A stretch of 64,000 bases of DNA, taken from assembly GCA_963930775.1 (NCBI GenBank), contig OZ005689.1, positions 22,442,058-22,506,057 of the forward strand, written 5' to 3'. The translations under genes and the position numbers were made by a program. The notes beneath the pieces are model-generated. The model did no database searches and was not told the DNA's origin. It worked only from the letters and a program-made list of their open reading frames with translations. The DNA comes from Cliona cf. orientalis (lineage: Eukaryota > Porifera > Demospongiae > Clionaida > Clionaidae). Of the stretch, positions 46,941-57,624 are shown piece after piece (within the stretch, counting starts at the first letter, position 1; every line of letters begins with the position of its first letter).

Positions 46941-47368
46941 GCGGTATAACCGCGATTAGCCACGCCCTCTGAAACACTATTTGTAGTTTTCCAACATTGT
47001 TCCTGTCAGATTTTTCTTACCTTAAGTAGACAAAGTTAAATCTAAGCTGCTTTTCTTGATTTTCACCGAGGGAGATTCGGAAATAACATCGTGTTAAGAA
47101 AATAATTGCAAAAAACGCCTTTTCAGCTACCCTGACGGTACGATCTTTCGCACACGCCCACAAAGCCGAGCGAGCAGTCAACTGCTCCCTCGGCAGATCC
47201 TTGATAAATATCAGGAAGTTTAGCTTTCCATCATTCAAACTGCGAAACAACCCCTGGAACAATGTTGGAACTCGCAGAACGAAAAAATTTGCTCGATTAT
47301 TGCAGCTATGCGGCTACACAGCCGTGGCTTGTACTACGCCACTATCGGGTGACATCACGTCTAACCGC
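46941..47368. mobile_element. Short TTAA-flanked MITE with GCGGT ends
   Basis: TTAA at 46937-46940 and 47369-47372; ends GCGGTATAACC and GCGGTTAGACG (complement). The inverted repeat is only about 6-7 bp, so assignment to a piggyBac/Kolobok-type family is tentative. Confidence 0.45.
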
Positions 47369-47442
47369 TTAATTGGCCACAAACATGCACGCTAAGTGGC
47401 CGTTAGTACGGCGCGCGCGATAAGACTGGAGACAGTCCTTAA

Positions 47443-48090
47443 CCGATTATGGGCGGGGTTGTACGGGTCAATTGAACTTTGAACTCCGAAATATTTAACA
47501 TGAAAATAAAGCGTCCTATAGACAAGCTTATTGTAGCTAAGTAACAGGCCTTAGCTACCTCTAAAGGCTTTGCTGACAACTACATAAGTTGCCAGAAGCC
47601 TCACGTTCTTCTGTCCCGCCGTACACTATCGCACTAAACGCTGTAGTAGCGTCCAAAAGCTTAGAAGCCTTCTTACCTCGATCATGGCCGCCGTCTTCAA
47701 GTCTGCCGCTCGCGTTCAAGGTTGGCTTCACAAAGCGGCTACTCGTAGGTAGTCGCTATCCACTCGTCTAGCTATGGACCAAGCGCCATGGCTGTAGCTC
47801 TGTTGGTTCAACGATAATAGCCTCGAACTTTCGCCCGGGTCGATCATAATGGCGATCGAGCGGCTTGGTTAACGGTATCGGTCACACCCACTTAATTGCT
47901 ACCGGCGCGACCTGAAGCCATAACTTAGTAGCGGCGATCAGCGGCTAACCACAAACCGGACGTAGAGCGTAGTAGCCTAGCGCTATGCACGAAAAACGCG
48001 AAGAAAACGGCTTTGACGCCATTTGGCGTCAATCGCCTATAACGTACATTACGTATATGACGCCAATTGGCGTCTATCGCCCATAATCGG
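47443..48090. mobile_element. piggyBac-type MITE, copy 3 (648 bp)
   Basis: TTAA at 47439-47442 and 48091-48094; ends CCGATTATGGGCG and complement of CGCCCATAATCGG. The interior has the family motif ATGGCCGCCGTCTTCAAGTC and GACGCCAATTGGCGTC. It is inserted within the terminal repeat of the 46767-48102 element. Confidence 0.9.
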
Positions 48091-48897
48091 TTAAAGGCAC
48101 TGAGTTGCTCTTCTCTGCATAATTCTTTTCTCCTTCCCTAGGTGTGGCTGTGCGGGTGAACTTAGGGAGGAAGAAGAACTGAGCACTGTAGCTCCCTGCC
48201 TGACGTCCATTTGGTTGCGAGTTTGCATCGACAAAGGCGAGAAACTCAGACATTACTTCCTGCTTGGAGTGATTCGACACCTTTCCAGCTAGGCCATGCC
48301 GGTCGTGTGGGTACTGGACTTCTACAATGTCATCCTCGTCAACATTCTTCCACCAAGTAGCAAAGGTCTCACCATTGTCATCATCTCGTAACACACAGTC
48401 CACGAGTTTTTTCTCCTCTACCTCCTTTTTCAACAACTCTACTATTGGCTGCTCCTTCTGACGCCGCTTGATCTCCCGCTGACGTTGAATTCTAGAGCTG
48501 TGAAGCCCAAAGCAGGTGGCGAGGCAATCTCGGCAAAAGAGATTTCCATGGACGTCCACAGTGTTTTCCCTGAGCCACTGGTTTTGTGCTAGAATTGGTG
48601 TTGCAAAGTAGTGTGTGTGTAGTTGGGAGGGGCGATATCGATAGCTCAAGTTCTGGGTGTGGCTCCAAATTCGCCACATCAGCATTTCCTGGGCAGTCAA
48701 CCTACGTGCACATGCCTACACAGAAGAGATCAATCGGACAAGCCTGAGCGAATGTTTCTTCTTGAGTAGCCATCGTTCTTTGGACTTGTTGCTACGGTCG
48801 GCGTATCCAAGTAAAAACATGTGACATGGCAGCCAATCAGGTGGGTTATCAGAGTCGGTAGACTCTATAAGTAGGGATGGCCCAGATATGCCATATA

Positions 48898-50042
48898 CCG
48901 TATTTATTCGAATAGAAGCCGCACCCCGAATAGTAGCCGCCCTCGAATAGTAGCCGCACGCATGCGTGAACACAAATAAGTGGGTGTGGCCACTTTCGCA
49001 CGCCATGAACGATCGTCAGTTTGAGCGTAGATCATATAGACTACGTAACCGGGATTGGAAACTGCTCATTTGAGCAATAGAGTCCATTGGTGCAATCTGT
49101 GTCGCACAAAAAACCACAAAAATGCACAAAAATTGCAAAAAAAAACAAAAAAATGGCCAAAAATCACACATTTTCCCAATAATTTTGACAATAGCTACTA
49201 AACAGAAACATTTACAAACTTATAATTTAGCTATCCTTGTGGACAAGGCCTTCTAACTATTTCTAGTGACGAGAAGTTCTTTAGTTCAGTATCTGAGGTG
49301 TTCTAGTCCCAACAACGAGGTGACTTCAAGATGGCGTCGGTTTTTTGTGCTTCTGGCGGTTTCTGGCTCAGCCGCAGCAGTATATCCTCCAAATAGTGGC
49401 TATCCTAGTGCAGAGGCACCATATTTTGACTTTGAGCTTCGGTTTTTGGTAGCTGCTGCCACGCGAATCGAGATACAGTCCCGAAAGTGGTTTGTACAGC
49501 ATCCTATGGGGCAAGTATGGACGAAGACTACTGAAATCGCAGTGAACAACTTTGTACCCCGAAAAGACTGCCGTAGATAGTTGCGCTCTTCAAAAACTTT
49601 TGTTAGTAGTATTCTTCCAGCATTGAGCTTTACTTTCGTTACCTCCACTTAGCTACATCACCAACACAGGCTGCAGTAGAGCCATGTTCAGATTCCTCGA
49701 TCTAGGGATATGGAGTGCCCGCCATGGCTTGCATTAACTCTATTGCTCACGTGAGCAGTTTCCAATCCCGGTTACGTAGTCTATATGATCTATGGTTCGA
49801 GGCAAAAGCATGACAGAAGACGTCCCTGGCTTGGTTCTGCTAATGTTTTTCGATCATAATACCTCAACTATTCAAAAAGTAGTCCTGAAAAGCTAGTTTA
49901 TCACAACAAGATACCACCGGATCGGCGCAAGCATGGCGCAAGGTATCCTTCCAAAATAAACAAAAGCCGCCCTCGATTAGTAGCCGCACTCCAGCAAGGC
50001 CGAAATTAATAGTAGCCGCGGCTACTATTCGAATAAATACGG
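48898..50042. mobile_element. TA-flanked element with CCGTATTTATTCGAATA ends (1145 bp)
   Basis: Ends CCGTATTTATTCGAATAGAA and complement of CTATTCGAATAAATACGG, flanked by TA (48896-48897, 50043-50044). Sub-terminal CGAATAGTAGCCGC units repeat three times. A TA duplication suggests a Tc1/mariner-mobilised MITE. Compared with the empty copy at 12905-13225 the insertion is exact. Confidence 0.8.
49029..49791. mobile_element. Element with about 55-bp inverted repeats, nested inside 48898-50042
   Basis: Left AGATCATATAGACTACGTAA + CCGGGATTGGAAACTGCTCA + TTTGAGCAATAGAGT, right its near-complement ending CTATATGATCT. A CCGGGATTGGAAAC core also occurs at 13240 and, inverted, at 26505. No coding capacity recognised. 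Confidence 0.75.
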
Positions 50043-50454
50043 TATGTAATACATTACAAATACCCAAATATCTCAAAATAGGTAACTTTGTGAAATTTTT
50101 AAGTGTGAAAATCATCTGCAGCGAATTATCTATCTAACAAGACCAAGAACATTCATCAAATCAATCGTATATGCCGGAACCAGATGTTCAAAAAATGGCC
50201 ATTTCTCATTCTTCCTTTCTTTCTCATTTCCAGGGCTAACTCAAGACTGTCTGGACCGCTCGCCTTAGTTCTTGTATAAATCCACTCTATTTCGTAGTGC
50301 GCAGTGCAGTGACAGACATAATCAGTAATAATATGACCGAATCAAAACTAACCATCCCGAATCATCATGACAGCTACGGAACAACCTGAATGTCTCCCAC
50401 ACACCACCACTCGACAAACCGCTGATCGACATTAATTAATAGGTATACAACAAT

Positions 50455-50660
50455 CAAGAAAAGCAAGCGTAGGGATGTATAGTAGATGTGATTATCCCCT
50501 ACAACCTTGAAATCATCATGTTTGTGTAATCAAGAAAAGCAAGCGTAGGGATGTATAGTAGATGTGATTATCCCCTACAAGCTTGAAATCATCATGTTTG
50601 TGTACTTTTTGACCCTGCCATTCCTACTTCATCCTTCAATTTTATTCAATTGTTTTTATA
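50455..50660. repeat. Partial foldback copy with a tandem duplication
   Basis: One arm of the 11881-12236 foldback (AAGCAAGCGTAGGGATGTAT...CATTCCTAC) occurs with an internal about 77-bp duplication (AATCAAGAAAAGCAAGCGTA starts at 50452 and 50529). Confidence 0.7.
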
Positions 50661-50671
50661 CTTTATAATAA

Positions 50672-50782
50672 TTAAAGCACGCTTATCAGGGATTCATGGC
50701 AACGTAAACCGCCCTTGTCCTCGGGCTACGCCCTCGGACTCAGGTCAGTTTACTGCCATAAATCCCTGGCCCCGTGCTTTAT
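50672..50782. repeat. CpG-rich foldback hairpin 1
   Basis: TAAAGCACGCTTATCAGGGA... pairs with ...TCCCTGGCCCCGTGCTTTA. The apex CCTCGGGCTACGCCCTCGG is shared in form with the hairpin at 53761-53902. Confidence 0.8.
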
Positions 50783-51200
50783 CCATAACATATCATGTAT
50801 ATAGCTATGCATGATAATGACAGTACATGCTATATAATGTATCCCATGCATGGTGACATGTTGTACAAATAGTTGTGCTTTAAATAGAATATTGTTTGTG
50901 CACACAGGCAAAAGGCACAATCATTATGATCAATTATAAGCCATGTGGTGCTCACGTGATCTATGTTCCGCATACTATATGTGCATGTACGTATACTAGT
51001 CCTTGTGCTTCTAATTAAGCGAAAGTGACATTTCGAATTTATTAGGTCTAGGAGGGGAATTGGAAAGACTTTGAATTAGAAAAAATTCGTGGTATGCGGA
51101 TTCGAATTAGGTGGACTACACTGTAGTAACTAAATTAGCTGTATTTTCACATCCTGATACTAAAAATCTACCACAGCTTGTGTATGCCAAACTCGAAATA

Positions 51201-51843
51201 CCGTATCTTCTCGTCATTAGGTGCATCTCGCTTATAAGTGCATATTTGTTATTAAGCGCATGCCATTTTCCTGACCTAAGTACTCGTTAGGCGCATTTGT
51301 GTATAAGAGCATATGTGACCCTTGACCTCGATATCTGCATGCTTTCTTGCTACCCCAAGGTTCAAGCTGTTTCATATTACTCGAAATCACAATGGCTACT
51401 ATCGATTCTCAGGTTCTTCGAGCTATGACATAGAAATCGACTAAACAGTGTCTAACACTAACAAGTTTAGATCATAGTAGTAAAACACTTTAATAGCCCG
51501 AGGATACAAAGTTGTAGGGGTTCTATCAAAATCTTGTAGGGGTTCTATCAGACTTGTAGGGGTACTATCACATATAGATACCTGCTAATGACCAATCAGA
51601 TTGTAGTATTTGTTACAACTTAGTATGAGCGCCATTTGGAGCTGGGAGGAAAGCAGCAACACAAATGATTATGCTATCGATTGATAGGCCACGCCCCTAA
51701 ATGATACCGCGAACGCACATGCGTTCTTGGATGCAGCTATTCTTTGTTAGGCACATCTAGCTATTAGGCGCACTTCACTATTAAGCGCAGGTTTTCTTCC
51801 TGTGGAGTTATAAGCACATGCGCTTAATAGCAGGAAAATACGG
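51201..51843. mobile_element. TA-flanked MITE with CCGTATYTTC ends
   Basis: Ends CCGTATCTTCTCGTCATTAG and complement of CTTAATAGCAGGAAAATACGG, flanked by TA. Many copies of a TTAGGCGCA/TTAAGCGCA motif lie near both ends. Three tandem CTTGTAGGGGTTCTATCA units lie at about 51510-51570. 50783-51200 and 51844-52204 show no gene. Confidence 0.7.
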
Positions 51844-52204
51844 TAGATCCTTTATGGGCTGGGAGTGTACTTTTGACGGCCAATAACTATCCAAGACACT
51901 TCCTCAACATATTAGACACTGTTTAGGAGGTTTCTATGTGATTTAGAAGACAGAAGGGCTCTATGTAGGTAGGTAGAATCCTGAGTGCAGCGAGGGTTCT
52001 ACGGAGCTCGGAGGTCTTCTAAATCACTTATTACCATAGGCCACATTGTAGCCAACTTCGAATTCTGTTGACCTGCAGTGTGTAAGGACTATCGTAATCG
52101 TAGTATACATGCCCCCAAAACAGAATGTAGAGGGGGATCTAGATCTCAATAATTATGATTAACTGTGATTGGGCTGGACCATTAAATGGATATTGCTTCC
52201 TTAA

Positions 52205-53594
52205 GGTACCATTAAATTGCGTGGGCATGAGCGTGAGGATTGGCTAATTCAAATAGTGAATCGTGAAGGGGTGTGGCCGAAGAGGCCATACGAGTGGTTT
52301 TGGTCGAAGGTGGGTGTGTCCAGAATCGGCCAGGGATGATTATGCGCGTGTAATTAGCGACCGGAAGTGGCCCCTGAAGAAAACACCGGTAATTGCCCAC
52401 ATCAAAGCAAGATCAAAGCATTCTTTCTTAACTATTAACCGCAATGACTTAAAAAAAATTACCCACTAAGTAGAAAAAAAAAAGATTTCCATTATTGGGA
52501 CTCCGGGGAGCGGTTGGGACCGTAAGTTTTATATGGGCACGCAGAATGGCTCAAATTACGAACTTTGATCGAGAGACTTTTTGATTCACGCCCTAGAATT
52601 AAAATTATGGCTCTTTGAAGTTTGTATAGGAAGCCATTCACTTGCAGTGTTTGCCAAAAAATGTTTACAGGTACGCGAATAAATTTTACCGGCGCGCGAG
52701 GTACGTTGACGACCCTTTACCAAACATTGTGCATACTGCTGTTTGGGTGTCTGCTTGCATTGTATGGCTCTACTATGCATCCAGCTCGACTGTATGGTGG
52801 TTTTCGGACCATTTTTTTCTGCTTAGTGTGTGGTCCCCTTGAAAAAAAAAAAAGCTAATTAGGCCTAATTAAGCATGTGGGCATGTTCCTGGCACTGTGT
52901 GGAGTGTGTGTGTGCGTTAATGCAGGTTTTATTGCTTCCGATTGGGCGTGGCTTCACGAGCCAGTGCTTGGATATCGGCGCCTGGGACTTGGCCTCGACG
53001 ATAGGTGGGCGTGTCCCGGAAGCGGTGGTGACCTTTGAACCCCGCGAGGAGGCTTTGGGGCCATGGCAGGAGGTCAAAGGTGAGGCCATGTCAGTTAATG
53101 AGGCACACTACGCCGGTGCGATCGAGGGGACCATACGGCTGGACGGAAGCTGACGATGGTTTGAAGCAGATGTGGTTGCGATGACGTGTTGTTACCCCGC
53201 CCACACAGGAAATGAGGTGAGCTCTTGTGTGGGCGGTGTGGCAGAACGGCCTTGAAGTGTTCGTGTGTGTTTTGGCCTTGAGGAAGCTGTGTGTTTTAAT
53301 TGGGATTGATTGTGGGCTTCCGGTGGACATCCGGTGGCCAGTCGGCACTTGATTGAGAATGGTGTTCCTTGAGGCACAGGGTGGTGCTGTTTTGGGCGTG
53401 GCCTGGACCCTCCCTTCCGGCTTGGCTTCCGGTCCATGGAGGATATTAAATGAACACTTCCGGCTCTAGCAGCCACACCCCTGAGACCTGTGCAATTAAA
53501 AGGGCGTGGTTACACAACATGCACCTCACTAATGACTTCGATGTGGTTTAGGTGTCATATTCCCCACCTCACGCCCACGTAATTTAATGGTACC
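52205..53594. mobile_element. TTAA-flanked element with GGTACCATTAAATT ends (1390 bp)
   Basis: TTAA at 52201-52204 and 53595-53598; ends GGTACCATTAAATTGCGTGG and complement of CACGTAATTTAATGGTACC. Its ends differ from the piggyBac family above. It holds a nested MITE at 52450-52860 and no recognisable gene. TTAA duplication fits piggyBac or Kolobok families. Confidence 0.75.
52450..52860. repeat. Nested MITE with CACTAAGTAGAAAAAAAAAA ends
   Basis: CCACTAAGTAGAAAAAAAAA at left and TTTTTTCTGCTTAGTGTGTG...CTTGAAAAAAAAAAAAG at right. Same family as 33410-33805, inverted. Confidence 0.7.
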
Positions 53595-53760
53595 TTAACC
53601 CTGCATGATGTTTAAATAAAGTTTAATTTTGAGCGTACTTGACTCTTCCGTCTGAACGACTGTACAGAGATGGTGAGTTGATGAAAGATGGACTACACTG
53701 TATATTTGTCAATTAAAGTACTAGTGGTCAACTGAGAACTCCATGCATGTAGCTAATATA

Positions 53761-53902
53761 GGTTATTGCCCTAAGCCGAGGCTCTACGGCGTTTTAGAAA
53801 CCCGAAGGATGTTGCATAATCGCCGAGGGCGGAGCCCGAGGCGATTATGCAACATCTCGAGTGGTTTCTAATAGCCGTAGAGCCGAGGCGTGGGCGATAA
53901 CC
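53761..53902. repeat. CpG-rich foldback hairpin 2
   Basis: GGTTATTGCCC...CGAGGCTCTACGG pairs with CCGTAGAGCCGAGGCG...GGGCGATAACC, and inner arms ATGTTGCATAATCGCC / GGCGATTATGCAACAT are perfect. Apex GAGGGCGGAGCCCGAGG. Confidence 0.88.
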
Positions 53903-53914
53903 GGCTTAGAATAT

Positions 53915-55154
53915 GTGACCTGCTATGGAAAAACCGACCACTCGCGCTCGAATATTATTTTACAGTAGGGGGTTCGATACTCGACATAACTTTTTTTCTA
54001 ATTTTTTTTCTTGTCATTTTATGAAAATATGATCTTTTGTCTGTCTATATATGAATTTTCATTGCAATACAATGTTGTTTGACTACTGTAATGATCGGGA
54101 GAAAGAAGGGACTCTGTTTTAGCTGGCTACGTGCACGGACTTACAGCGATTATCAATCAATAAAAATCTACAAGTAGCGGGCAGTCTCCATGACGATACC
54201 CGCGCTTCGATAGCTCATACGCACAGTGTATGCTGCAGCTATGGTAGACAAAGTAGCGAGAGCCCTCAACCTTCTTGGTGCTGATCGTGATCTCCTCGAC
54301 TCTGCAGACACCAACGTCCTCCTCGATCTCATCGACGAGTACCTCGACGACTCGGAAGGTATAGCCCCACCCGTAACCCAACCTTTTAACACAGCATGGT
54401 CATAACAACACAATACACTATACATATCTATAATACTATTGCTACATAGATCTAGACTCTAGCTCAATAGCACCACCCAGCTCTGATCCACCTGCGGAGG
54501 AGGAGCACCCGAGTCTGGATCCACCCGATGATGATCCACCAGCAGAGGATGACAATGAGGAGGAGGAGGAGCCGGAGGCGCAGCCTACAGCAGCAGAGAT
54601 CGTGCAGGATGGAGTTGCTCGGGGCCAGCTGGATACAGAGTCAGTCCCCATAGATCCGCATGAACTGGATGAAACTGAAGAGCGGCTCATTCAGCAGGTC
54701 GTCAACGATGGCTGCAAGTGTGACCTTGGGCCCAATCGAAGTCCGTGCTGCACCACCATCACCGCCGAGCACTTTCGCTCTGTGCGCTGCCAGATGGCTG
54801 AGCTGACCCATGATGAGTTAGATTTGGTTGTCATGGGTCAGGTGATGGCTGGCTGCTTCTCTGGGGAGACATCCTCACACCGTGGAATGGAGAGGGGCAA
54901 ATCGTACACCGTATTTCATCACAACGGTGTACGGATCTGTCAAAAGACGTTCCTTTTACTCCACACCATCGGCTACTGGCGGTACAAAGCGGTCAAGGCC
55001 AGCTACGTGTCGAGTGGAGTGGTAGCCAGGGTCCACGGCAACACCGGCAAAAGGAAGAAACTGGGACTTCTTTTAAGGAGATCGAAGACGTGGTGCAGTT
55101 CATCCTGAACTATGCTGGTGCGTGTGTGTAGAGAGAAGGGAGAGGGGGGTGGGA

Positions 55155-55192
<38 letters not shown>

Positions 55193-57624
55193 ATCAACAG
55201 GAAAGATACATACAAACAACTGCCATCCTCACTACTTACATGTACATGTACCAGATTCCAACGCCATGTTGTTGCCTGGACGAGAGTACCCGGGTACAAG
55301 AGCTCCGACGTCAAGCTCCTCCCTTCCAGCACCACCATGCACGCCATCTGGGAGCTGAATCTCCACGCAGCAGCAACCAGTGTGATGAGGGCAGTGGCTT
55401 ACTCCACCTTCACCCAGCTCTGGTGTCAGCTTCTCCCTCATGTAGTGGTGATGAAGCCTATGAGCGACTTGTGCTGGGTCTGTCAGCAGAACAGCACTGC
55501 TATCATGCGTGCTGCTAACCGTCCTGATGAGGAGAAGTCGATCGTAAGTGAATGTGTCTATATACATGGTGTGCATGTAAAAGAAATATGTACACAAGGT
55601 GTGCATTAATTAGTTACACCATAATACATGCACATGTACATGTATGCAGACTCTCAGACAAGCCGAGAATCACCTGGTTGATGTCACCACGGAGAGGTCG
55701 GTGTGGTGTACAGGGAAGCTCTGGAGAAGGCCAAGTCATCCGTCCTTGCACACTTTTCTGCAGAAGGTACCTTCTCTCCACCACCACCTGCAGCAAACAG
55801 ACCGTTCAACAACACTCCCATCCATGCCCACTACAGTTTCGACATGGCCCAGCAGGTGTTCTACCCCAACGACCCTCTCCAGCCCGGCCCAATGTACTTC
55901 CTGACTCCCCGGAAGTGTGCCATCTTCGGTGTGTGTTGTGAGTCCCTCCCCCGACAGGTGAACTACTTGATCGACGAGGCTGTCGACATGGGGAAGGGCT
56001 CCAATGCCATCGTAAGCATGCTCCACCATTTCTTTGTGCACCATGGGCTGGGCGAGGAGACAGTACACCTGCACGCCGACAACTGTGGTGGGCAGAACAA
56101 GAACGCCATCATGGTCCAGTACCTGTTGTGGAGAGTCATGACCAAGCTGCACTCAGAGATCACACTATCCTTCATGATCCCGGGGCACACAAAGTTTAGT
56201 CCAGATTGGTGCTTTGGACTTCTGAAGAAGAAGTACCGACGGAAGAAGGTGGGAGGCCTCAGTGATCTCTGTAGTGTGGTCAATGACTCGGCAGGTGTTA
56301 ACATTGCTCAGCCAACAGGACTGGAGGATGGGAGTGTTGTCGCCACCTACAACTGGCAGGAGTACTTCTCCCAGTTCTGCACTAAGGTGAAAGGCATCAA
56401 GAAGCTTCACCATCTGCGCTTCTCATCTTTTTCGCCTGGCTTCATCTTCGTGAAGGAGAGGGCTGGAGATACGGAAGTGAAGAGGAGTATCCTCAAGGAT
56501 GCAAACTGGAAGCCCCAGGTAGACCAGCTACCCCCTGTCCTCCCACCCTCAGCACTCCCTCCTCTACAGCGGCAGTGGTATCTGTACGAGAAGATCAGGG
56601 AATTTTGCCCTGATCACTTGAAGGATACCACGTGCCCACGGCCTGGCGGACCGTCTGTAGACCCTTCTCCCTCCCGTTCACCAACGCCACCTACTCCACC
56701 TCCTACCTGTATCACCACCACCACCACCACCACTACTTTTACTACTACCGCTGATAGTGATGAGCCACCGGCTTCTAGGCGGCCAAGACTTTGTGGACAC
56801 TGTTGGCAACCAGGGCATAATGCTCGCACTTGCCCACAAAAATAATTTTTGTACTATGCACATACAGTAGTTTACTTTTACACTCACACATGCACCTACT
56901 CACCATGTTTGTTGCTGTCTTTTTGTGTTTCTACCTCAATAAAGACTTATCGAGGCCCCTCAACCAAGGGGTACCCTAGCAATCCTGAAGGAGTAAAGTC
57001 ATCATAGGCTACGGCTTTAAATATAGCGTGCGCTAGCGCATAACGTTTTAAACCACTTCTATAGTACACTCAATAAACTGTCAGCGTGGTTCAGCTTCTC
57101 AAAATACAACAGAACTGAATTTCAACAATAAGCTACAGGTACCAGTAAACTGTTTGGTGTAAAACATCGCCTGTCCTGCCAAGGACCTATGAAGAACCAC
57201 ACCCAGGTAAGCTACACAATAGATCCTATGAAGAACCACACCCAGGTAAGCTACACAAAAGATCTAGATAGCGTACCTTTTGGCGTTCTTTTCACTCCTC
57301 TCCACGGCCAGACCCGGCGTATCCCTCATTCATCTCTTTCCCGGCAAATCCATTAGTCAGCTAACCACGCGGTATGATACGGAGCGTATACGGAAACATT
57401 GAACGTTGAGCTATGTACGTACAAAACGCTCCGTTTCTCGAAAAATTGTGAACTGAGGCACGGGTGACCCGTGTACAATTTTTTGGCCATAACTCGGCTT
57501 AGGAAACTTTTTAAAGCCTGGCTCTTGGACCGTTGAACTCTACACTAAATTCTGCGTCGATCCATACCCAAAACGCGAATTTCATAAAAAATCGCGAGTG
57601 GTCGGTTTTTCCATAGCGGGTCAC
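53915..57624 (+). mobile_element. Complete DUF7869-carrying DNA transposon (3710 bp)
   Basis: Ends GTGACCTGCTATGGAAAAAC and complement of GTTTTTCCATAGCGGGTCAC, with ATAT duplications at 53911-53914 and 57625-57628. The terminal repeats extend at least 26 bp (through CGACCACTCGCG). It encloses one multi-exon gene (54241-56845). The right subterminal part has a 39-bp tandem repeat (57186-57263) and the conserved CCGTGTACAATTTTTTGGCC region. The 4-bp duplication and long ends would fit Sola- or Chapaev-type elements, but this is inference. Confidence 0.9.
54241..56845 (+). pseudogene. DUF7869-type putative transposase no. 1
   Basis: Exons 54241-54358, 54450-55117, 55255-55543 and 55650-56845 with good splice sites. 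Exon 1 starts MVDKVARALNLLGADRDLLD; exon 2 is acidic, then has CKCDLGPNRSPC. Exon 3: KLLPSSTTMHAIWELN, MKPMSDLCWVCQQNSTAIM. Exon 4: HYSFDMAQQVFYPNDPLQPG, FLTPRKCAIFGVC, VNYLIDEAVDMGKGSN, then VHLHADNCGGQNKN and SFMIPGHTKFSPDWCFGLLK, which I take as the nuclease-like core, and a C-terminal CCHC knuckle CGHCWQPGHNARTC. One-base frame changes near 55065, 55285 and 55705 break the frame. They may be true decay or assembly errors. A GA-repeat fills intron 2 and an ACC-repeat lies near 56715. Confidence 0.85.

Larger units (their letters stand above)
46767..48102. mobile_element. Element with CAGTGC...AAGGACTGTCTC ends, itself invaded twice
   Basis: The left end CAGTGCAGTTAAGGACTGTC (46767 on) is matched by the right end once the TTAA MITE is removed (GAGACAGTCC-TTAA-AGGCACTG). 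The 22-bp ends differ at two positions. It separates EKNYAEKS from VVAEFNRVQ of the DUF7869-type gene. CAG...CTG ends suggest hAT. The target duplication is degenerate. Confidence 0.6.
45327..48700 (-). pseudogene. DUF7869-type protein no. 2, interrupted
   Basis: N-terminal exon 48700-48103 (LFCRDCLATCFGLHSSRIQR, EVQYPHDRHGLAGKVSNHSK, PNGRQAGSYSAQFFFLPKFT, EGEKNYAEKS), then after nested insertions VVAEFNRVQRENERPTCGS and HRPKVALHPSMTDYCDTCKY (46740-46610), a coiled coil, LTISADYQQSKLVPSWGR and the conserved core VYLFDERIGPKNTDHTVSFL, FLDNATSTNKNKYLFSWAME, HISFMIADHTKFAPNRLFST (46200-45920). The C-terminus is a compact C2HC-like finger CSTEGCDGTGHKNPARWAAG...CP. Lesions: TGA in frame at 46402, frame change near 45470, and nested elements. 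The LDNATSTNKN...HTKFAPNRLF block parallels the ADNCGGQNKN...HTKFSPDWCF block of the 54241-56845 gene. Confidence 0.8.
48845..50318. repeat. Dispersed repeat split by nested insertions
   Basis: GGTAGACTCTATAAGTAGGG ... GCCATA continues after the nested element as TGTAATACATTACAAA ... AATCCACTCTATTTCGTAGT. The reverse complement of 12905-13225 provides the uninterrupted form. Confidence 0.7.
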
